Positions 5,315 through 9,778 of a stretch of 9,778 nt of DNA are shown here, one piece after another. Source of the DNA: JBFIHZ01 sp041601535 (lineage in GTDB: Bacteria > Pseudomonadota > Gammaproteobacteria > Xanthomonadales > SZUA-36). Positions within the stretch are counted from its first letter, which is position 1. Every line of letters begins with the position of its first letter. The DNA is taken from assembly GCA_041601535.1 (NCBI GenBank), contig JBFIHZ010000133.1:1-9778 (forward strand), read 5' to 3'. The notes under the pieces are model-generated. The model did no database searches. It had not been told where the DNA came from and saw only the letters and a list, made by a program, of their open reading frames with translations. The translations under genes were made by a program, and so were the position numbers.

Positions 5315-6721
5315 ATGAAAACGGCTGAAGCAATCACCACGAGTAATCATTTGGCAGTACCTGCATACCTGGATCGCCAACAATGCCAGCAGCGTCAGGA
5401 TCTGCGAAGTCAACTGGAAAACGAAATCACTGAACTGATGGGCCACATTCACGCGGCCAATTACCGTCTGCTGCGGCTGGTGCAGCAGTTTGATGCCTGT
5501 GAAGGCTGGGGCGGTGAAGGTATCAAATCCTGTGCTCACTGGCTGAACTGGAAATGCGGCATCTCATTGGGCGCGGCGCGAGAGAAGGTGCGGGTGGCCC
5601 ATGCGTTGGTGGACTTGCCGCAGATCAGCGCGTCCTTCAGTGCTGGGCAATTGAGTTACTCCAAAGTGCGTGCGATGACGCGGGTGGCCACCCCGCAGAA
5701 TGAAAACTATCTGCTGATGATCGCCCGCCACGGCACCGCCACTCACGTCGAACGCCACGTGCGCAACTTCCGGCTGGTCAAGCGCATTGAAGCCGCCGAG
5801 CGTGAAGATCAGCGGCACATTAATCGCGAACTGAACATGTTTTATGATCACGACGGAAGTTGCGTGCTGCGTGGGCGCTTTACACCCGAACAGGGCGCGC
5901 TGCTGGAAAAGGTGCTCGCTCAAATTATGGAAGATATGGCGACTGATGAGCAGGACGTTCCCGCAGGAACGTGTTCACCGGCCGAGGCGGATGAAATCCA
6001 TGCACGCCCCGAGCCCATTGCCTGCCGCCGGGCAGATGCTCTGGGGCGTATGGCGCTGTGCTATCAGGCATCCAGCAGCAAAGCATGCAACAGTGCTGAT
6101 CGTTTCGTGGTGCATGTGCACACCAGCATGAATACCTTGCGGGCCAATGGAACTGGCGCTGAATCCGAGTTGGAAGACAGTGGTGTGGTTTGTGCGGAAA
6201 CCACTCGTCGCCTGGCTTGCGATGCCGGCGTGGTGCAATGGTGCGAAACGGCTTCAGGGCAACCGCTCAGCGTTGGCCGTAAAACTCGCAGTATTCCGCC
6301 GGCAATTCGCCGCGCACTGCGCAAACGCGATGGCGGCTGTCGGTTTCCGGGCTGCACTTGCAGCCGTTTTGTCGATGCCCATCACATACACCACTGGGCT
6401 GATGGGGGCGAGACCTCGCTGAACAACCTGGTGATGTTATGCCGCCAGCATCACCGGCTGGTGCATGAAGGTGGTTTCGGGTTGTGCATGGATGCTGCAG
6501 GCGATGTACGGTTCAGCCATCCCGATGGCCATATCATTGCCACTTGTGGCGAATCACGTTCCCGCGGGAACGTTTTTGAACTGTTGGAACAGCACCGTAA
6601 GGCCGGGCTGGAAATCACACCCGAAACGGCGCAGAGCCAGTGGTTGGGGGAGGAAATGGACTATCACCTGGCCATTGACGTGATGTTGCAGCTGGAAAGG
6701 AAGCGTAAGCGAAACCATTGA
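5315..6721 (+). CDS. DUF222 / 13E12-repeat HNH endonuclease family protein
   Basis: The 468-aa protein has the two-part layout of this family. An alpha-helical DUF222 domain (about 25-300) includes the characteristic GWGGEGIKSCAHWLNWKCGIS and AREKVRVAHAL segments and GQLSYSKVRAMTRVATPQNE. A C-terminal HNH nuclease domain follows (about 325-385). Its motifs are Cys342 and Cys347 in CRFPGC, the His pair 356-357 in VDAHHIHHW, Asn370/371 in SLNNLVMLC, and Cys376 with His379 as further metal ligands. The nuclease core therefore looks complete. The cellular role of the family is not established; a DNA nuclease acting in repair, recombination or mobile-element biology is the usual guess. The preceding SOS box supports a link to DNA damage. 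Two palindromes (5955-5972 and 6556-6573) lie in poorly conserved parts. It ends in a basic tail, ERKRKRNH. It adjoins the tracrRNA but is transcribed from its own promoter, and I see no evidence that it belongs to the CRISPR system. Confidence 0.88.
   Translation: MKTAEAITTSNHLAVPAYLDRQQCQQRQDLRSQLENEITELMGHIHAANYRLLRLVQQFDACEGWGGEGIKSCAHWLNWKCGISLGAAREKVRVAHALVDLPQISASFSAGQLSYSKVRAMTRVATPQNENYLLMIARHGTATHVERHVRNFRLVKRIEAAEREDQRHINRELNMFYDHDGSCVLRGRFTPEQGALLEKVLAQIMEDMATDEQDVPAGTCSPAEADEIHARPEPIACRRADALGRMALCYQASSSKACNSADRFVVHVHTSMNTLRANGTGAESELEDSGVVCAETTRRLACDAGVVQWCETASGQPLSVGRKTRSIPPAIRRALRKRDGGCRFPGCTCSRFVDAHHIHHWADGGETSLNNLVMLCRQHHRLVHEGGFGLCMDAAGDVRFSHPDGHIIATCGESRSRGNVFELLEQHRKAGLEITPETAQSQWLGEEMDYHLAIDVMLQLERKRKRNH
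5955..5972. repeat. Palindrome copy 1 inside the HNH gene
   Basis: ACGTTCCCGCAGGAACGT has 7-bp perfect arms around CGCA. It encodes VPAG in the linker between the DUF222 and HNH domains. It differs from copy 2 at one base. Confidence 0.75.
6556..6573. repeat. Palindrome copy 2 inside the HNH gene
   Basis: ACGTTCCCGCGGGAACGT is a perfect 18-bp palindrome, one base different from copy 1. It is read in another frame (RSRGNV), near the C-terminal tail. The frame change shows that the DNA, not the peptide, is what the two copies share. Confidence 0.75.
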
Positions 6722-6843
6722 GAGGCCGGTCGATTAAACGGGTGTGATTCACGGGTGCGGATGGGACATTGAAACTCCAGGCGCCGGGTGGCAGTGGTAC
6801 AGTTGAGCCAGCACAGCCACGGGGCGCACAGCGAAAATCACTG

Positions 6844-7734
6844 ATGATCAGCAGGCAGGCCAGATTGACCAACCTGATATTGCGCCTGACGGTGCGCCGG
6901 CGGCCGGGCAAAGCCGGCATTGATGTCATCCGCCGCAAGGCCGCGCGCGTTGACCGCTGGTTTGCCCGCACACCGACGCGGGTGGTGGTTGAGGATGACC
7001 AGTTGGCCGGTATACCGGTGCAGCGCATCCGCCCCACCGGTGGCGAGGTCAAGGGCACATTGTTTCTGATCCACGGCGGCGGCTGGTGCATCAAGACACC
7101 CAACCTGCACGCCGGGCTGGGAGCGCGGCTGGCCCTGGGGCTGGGCATGGAGGCCGTGTTGCCGGATTACCGGCTGGCCCCGGAGCATCCGTTTCCGGCC
7201 GCGCCGGATGATTGCTGGGAGGCCTGGCAAGGCCTGTTGCGTTCCGGCGTGCAAGCCAGCGAGGTGGTGCTGGCCGGAGATTCGGCCGGAGGCGGTTTGG
7301 CGCTGGGTTTGCTGGGAAGAGTACGGCAACACGGTGGAGACATGCCGCGTTGCTGTCTGCTGATGTCGCCAGCCACCGACCTGGCCAGCATGGGCCTGTC
7401 AGCCATTGCCAATGAACACAGCGAAGTGATGTTCTGCCTGCCGATGTTGTTGCTGTTCCGCCAGTGGTACCTCGGCATGCACAATCCCACCGATCCCCTG
7501 GCCAGTCCGTACTGGGGCGATTTCACCGGTTTTCCGCCATTGATGTTCCAGGTCAGCAGTGCAGAGCTGCTACTGGACAACTCGCTGCTGGCCGAGGCCA
7601 AGGCGCGCCAGCAGGGGGTGACGACCCATCTGCGGGTGTGGCCCGGCATGCCGCATGATCACACCTTGTTCGCCTCGTTGCCCGAAGCACGTCAGGGCCT
7701 GCAGGAACTGATGGAGTTTGCCCGCCGGTATTGA
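6844..7734 (+). CDS. Alpha/beta hydrolase, hormone-sensitive-lipase (HSL) family
   Basis: The 296-aa product is an esterase or lipase of bacterial family IV. It shows the oxyanion-hole motif HGGGW (77-81), the DYRLAPEHPFPAAPDD block (108-123) that follows it in this family, and the nucleophile elbow GDSAGGG with Ser147. The catalytic His is probably His271 in WPGMPHDHTLF. The acid is in SAELLLDNS: alignment to the usual DPLxD block points to Glu241, with Asp245 nearby. No signal peptide or membrane segment is evident, so it is probably cytoplasmic; the substrate cannot be told. ATG at 6844 gives a normal family length; a TTG at 6769 would add 25 residues without homology to the fold. It lies 122 bp after the HNH gene on the same strand and convergent with nsrR, 23 bp away. 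Strongly G+C-rich. Confidence 0.9.
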   Translation: MISRQARLTNLILRLTVRRRPGKAGIDVIRRKAARVDRWFARTPTRVVVEDDQLAGIPVQRIRPTGGEVKGTLFLIHGGGWCIKTPNLHAGLGARLALGLGMEAVLPDYRLAPEHPFPAAPDDCWEAWQGLLRSGVQASEVVLAGDSAGGGLALGLLGRVRQHGGDMPRCCLLMSPATDLASMGLSAIANEHSEVMFCLPMLLLFRQWYLGMHNPTDPLASPYWGDFTGFPPLMFQVSSAELLLDNSLLAEAKARQQGVTTHLRVWPGMPHDHTLFASLPEARQGLQELMEFARRY

Positions 7735-7757
7735 GGGACTCGGGATTTGGGGGTGGT

Positions 7758-8192
7758 TCAGGTTTCGATTGCCAGCAACAGTTCCAGTTCGCCGGCAGGC
7801 TGCAACAGGTCTTGCAGGGTGAACTGCCCCAGCGCCTGGATGTAGGCATCCAGCGCCGTGGCCAGTGCCTTGCGCAGGCGGCAAACAGGCTGAATCACGC
7901 AATAATCCGGCGTATCGAAGCACTCCACCAGGTTCATGTCCTCTTCCAGGTCATGCACCAGTTGCGCCAGGTTGATGCTTTCGGCGGGGCGGGCCAGCGC
8001 CAGGCCACCGCCGGGGCCGCGGCGGGCATCCACATAACCGCTGCGTACCAGATGACTGACGACCTTCATCAGGTGGTTGCGTGAAATGGCAAACGCACTG
8101 GCGATCTCCTTGATGGTAGAACGGTTATCTTGCCGCAGCCCGAGGTAGATCAGGACACGCAGCGAGTATTCGGTGAAACGGGAGAGCTTCAT
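7758..8192 (-). CDS. nsrR: NsrR-like Rrf2-family nitric-oxide-sensing transcriptional repressor
   Basis: The 144-aa protein has the Rrf2 winged helix-turn-helix (about 1-75), with recognition region AISRNHLMKVVSHLVRSGYV and wing RRGPGGGLALARP. A cluster-binding region holds Cys91, Cys98 and Cys104. The AISRNHLMKV sequence and CxxxxxxCxxxxxC spacing fit NsrR better than IscR. NsrR carries an Fe-S cluster destroyed by nitric oxide, which relieves repression of NO-detoxifying genes (known of the family). The fourth ligand in characterised NsrR is Asp8; here that residue is Glu8 (FTEYS), a conservative change. It diverges from the TonB receptor and shares the 8193-8408 control region with it. The ATG at 8192 has only a weak Shine-Dalgarno but gives the standard Rrf2 N-terminus. 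Confidence 0.85.
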   Translation of the reverse strand: MKLSRFTEYSLRVLIYLGLRQDNRSTIKEIASAFAISRNHLMKVVSHLVRSGYVDARRGPGGGLALARPAESINLAQLVHDLEEDMNLVECFDTPDYCVIQPVCRLRKALATALDAYIQALGQFTLQDLLQPAGELELLLAIET

Positions 8193-8254
8193 GGCCAGGC
8201 CAGCGGAGTTCAGTTGCGGACAGCCGAAGTTAGCAATCCGCCGCAGCAGGCCGT

Positions 8255-8268
8255 TTGATACAGGTCAA
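8255..8268. promoter_or_regulatory. FNR/Anr/Dnr-like box 1
   Basis: TTGATACAGGTCAA matches TTGAT-N4-ATCAA at nine of ten defined positions. Toward nsrR, its centre lies 41.5 bp from a start implied by the extended -10 TGCTAACTT on the minus strand (hexamer at 8227-8232), the geometry of class II activation. That -10 was found by looking at the expected distance, so the spacing is only mild support. Confidence 0.45.
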
Positions 8269-8335
8269 TCAAGCGGCCCATGGCCGGCAGAGTTACCTGC
8301 AAGCAGCGCTGTTCACGCCGGATTCAAGGGCGGAT

Positions 8336-8349
8336 TTGATCCAGGTCAG
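8336..8349. promoter_or_regulatory. FNR/Anr/Dnr-like box 2
   Basis: TTGATCCAGGTCAG is a direct near-copy of box 1, 81 bp downstream (TTTGATnCAGGTCA shared). It matches the FNR consensus at eight of ten positions. Its centre would be 41.5 bp from a start near 8384 implied by TATTCT (8372-8377), which would drive the TonB receptor from the ATG at 8409. Confidence 0.4.
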
Positions 8350-8408
8350 AAATGATGCACCAATTCGCATCTATTCTTCACGCCTGCTGTTTCACCTGGA
8401 CTCCGTCG

Positions 8409-9778
8409 ATGCACCCATCTGTTCACCGCAGCCGTTTAACGCAAACTTTCAGCCGCCTGAGCCGCCTTGTGGCGGGCTGCGCCGCACTGTTGCCTTCCCT
8501 TTGCGGTTTTGCGGCCGAGACTGCTGAACAGCCAATGGAACTGGACCTCGTGGTGGTGGTGGCCAGCAAGTCGCCGCGGCCGATAGCCGCCGTGGCCGCG
8601 CAGGTCAGTGTGATCACCGCTGCGGAAGCGGCCCGGGGCATGGTGGAAGACCTTGACGGTCTGCTGCGCTACGAGCCGGGACTGGACATGACGGTTGACG
8701 GCACACGCTTTGGCGCCAGCGGCATCAATATCCGCGGTATCGCCGGAAATCGCGTGGCCATAGAGCAGGATGGCATTCCGCTGCGGGACGGTTTTTCAGT
8801 CGGGGCTTTTTCCAACGGTGGCCGCAGCCTGCTGGAAACCGACCGCATCAAGCGGGTGGAAGTGCTGTATGGCCCGGCATCGGCGCTGTATGGTTCGCGG
8901 GCGCTGGGCGGCGTGGTGGCCATCACCACCTGGGATCCTTCCGATCTGCTCAGCCGCACGCAGGGGTCCGTCTGGTCCAGTGTGCGGGCAGGGTACCAGG
9001 GCAGTGATAACAGCTGGGTGGGGTCAGCCATGCTGGCCAGCGGTCACCAGGCGCACGGGCTGCTGCTGGCCGCCAGCTGGCGCCAGGGCCATCAACTGGA
9101 GCACCAGGCGCCGGCGGGCACGCCGGACGATCCGCAGGATCGTGATAGCCGTGATGCACAGTTGCGCTATACGTTTGATACCGCCGCCGGTCACCGGCTG
9201 CGGCTGACGGTACAAGGCATGGAGCGCGACACCGAAACGCAGATGGTTTCGCCGCTGGGGTTTGGCCGGCGGTTCCGCACCACCACGGCGCTGGCGGGCA
9301 GCGATCACGATGAAAGCCAGAGCTATGCGCTGGATTACGCGTTTTCCCTGGGGGGCTGGCAGCAGGGCGAAATCCAGCTCTACCGCACGGAATACTCCAT
9401 CGATCAACTGACCCTGGAAACCCGCGCCAAGGCCAGCCCGGCGGTAGGCCTTGCCCGCCGGTTCAGCTACCAGCAACAGCACACCGGGGCCGACCTCACG
9501 CTGTTTCGTGAGGAGCGCCTGGGCGGCACGGCTCACCGCATAGGCGTGGGGTTGGAGTGGGTACAGGCCGATGCCACCGAGCAGCGCGATGGCGTGGAAA
9601 CCAACCTGGCTACCGGAGAAAGCCGCAATTCCATCCTGGGTGAGATATTTCCCTTGCGGGATTTTCCCTTGTCCCGCGGCACCCAGATTGGCGTGTTCGT
9701 GCAGGATGAGATCAGCCTGGGTTCGGGCCGCTGGGAAGTGATACCGGCGCTGCGCTGGGACCGCCACGAGCTGGATCC
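8409..9778 (+). CDS. TonB-dependent outer-membrane receptor, heme/hemoglobin type (partial)
   Basis: The frame is open from 8409 to the window edge (456 codons, no stop), so the C-terminal part of the barrel is missing. Residues 1-35 form a signal peptide: Arg-rich start, hydrophobic VAGCAALLPSLCGFA, cleavage before AETAE. A TonB box-like LDLVVVVAS lies at 45-53. The plug domain (about 58-175) has NIRGIAGNRVAIEQDGIPL and DRIKRVEVLYGPASALYG, which resemble heme/hemoglobin receptors such as HutA and HmuR. Alternating beta strands of the barrel follow. It would import its ligand using TonB-ExbBD energy; heme is inferred from the plug only, and another iron source is possible. An in-frame ATG at 8352 would add 19 residues and has AGGT before it, but lies against box 2; 8409 gives a better signal peptide. 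Confidence 0.85.
   Translation, partial: MHPSVHRSRLTQTFSRLSRLVAGCAALLPSLCGFAAETAEQPMELDLVVVVASKSPRPIAAVAAQVSVITAAEAARGMVEDLDGLLRYEPGLDMTVDGTRFGASGINIRGIAGNRVAIEQDGIPLRDGFSVGAFSNGGRSLLETDRIKRVEVLYGPASALYGSRALGGVVAITTWDPSDLLSRTQGSVWSSVRAGYQGSDNSWVGSAMLASGHQAHGLLLAASWRQGHQLEHQAPAGTPDDPQDRDSRDAQLRYTFDTAAGHRLRLTVQGMERDTETQMVSPLGFGRRFRTTTALAGSDHDESQSYALDYAFSLGGWQQGEIQLYRTEYSIDQLTLETRAKASPAVGLARRFSYQQQHTGADLTLFREERLGGTAHRIGVGLEWVQADATEQRDGVETNLATGESRNSILGEIFPLRDFPLSRGTQIGVFVQDEISLGSGRWEVIPALRWDRHELD

Noticed and set aside
6769..6843. TTG start adding 25 residues to the hydrolase
   Set aside because: The added residues look unlike the fold; ATG at 6844 gives the normal family length, although its ribosome site is weak.
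6615..7332. Long minus-strand open frames opposite the hydrolase and the end of the HNH gene
   Set aside because: They are composition-driven shadows with no recognisable domain, lying opposite clear family motifs.
7735..7757. Terminator between the convergent hydrolase and nsrR genes
   Set aside because: The 23-bp gap shows no stable inverted repeat with a T run.
8255..8272. TTGAT-N8-ATCAA reading of the intergenic dyad
   Set aside because: The FNR/CRP fold needs a 4-base spacer; the overlapping TTGAT-N4-GTCAA fits and recurs at 8336, so that reading was kept.
9024..9767. 247-codon open frame on the minus strand opposite the TonB receptor
   Set aside because: It is a shadow frame in G+C-rich DNA; the plus strand encodes a recognisable plug and barrel without stops.

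Overview
The window holds a compact type II-C CRISPR-Cas locus followed by ordinary chromosomal genes of a proteobacterium, probably a gammaproteobacterium. An Alcanivorax- or Pseudomonas-like host is a guess from gene content: an NsrR-type Rrf2 regulator, a heme-type TonB receptor, a DUF222/HNH protein and a LexA-type SOS box close to the E. coli consensus. The right-hand genes (about 6840-9778) are clearly G+C-rich. The cas genes and the 600 bp beside cas9 are visibly poorer in G+C, which suggests the CRISPR locus was acquired as a block.

Region 1-4713 is the CRISPR-Cas system. The left edge cuts into a CRISPR array (1-219: one partial and three complete identical 36-bp repeats, three 30-bp spacers). 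The cas operon reads leftward, cas9 (1062 aa), cas1 (300 aa), cas2 (110 aa), with TGATG one-base overlaps at both junctions. No csn2 or cas4 is present, so this is II-C. The repeats are oriented toward the cas genes, so array and operon are convergent and meet at a strong symmetrical terminator (226-258). Each repeat ends in an extended -10 element, so crRNAs are probably transcribed from inside each repeat, as in Neisseria meningitidis.

Region 4714-5314 is a non-coding control region. It holds a good sigma70-type promoter for the cas operon on the minus strand and a divergently transcribed tracrRNA (about 5022-5107) with a 15-nt perfect anti-repeat and its own terminator. It also holds several dyads, and a near-perfect SOS box 20 bp upstream of the next gene.

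Region 5315-7734 carries a DUF222/13E12-type HNH nuclease, probably damage-inducible, with two copies of an 18-bp palindrome embedded in its coding sequence, then an HSL-family alpha/beta hydrolase. Region 7758-9778 carries an NsrR-like nitric-oxide-sensing repressor, divergent from a TonB-dependent outer-membrane receptor of heme/hemoglobin type that runs off the right edge. Their shared intergenic region has two direct copies of an FNR/Anr/Dnr-like box.

How the parts work together: Cas1-Cas2 would add spacers. Repeat-promoted crRNAs pair with tracrRNA and guide Cas9. The neighbours suggest separate SOS and NO/oxygen-responsive circuits. I found no clearly new enzyme system. The most interesting signals are regulatory: the promoter-bearing repeats, the SOS box, the paired FNR-like boxes and the palindromes inside the HNH gene.
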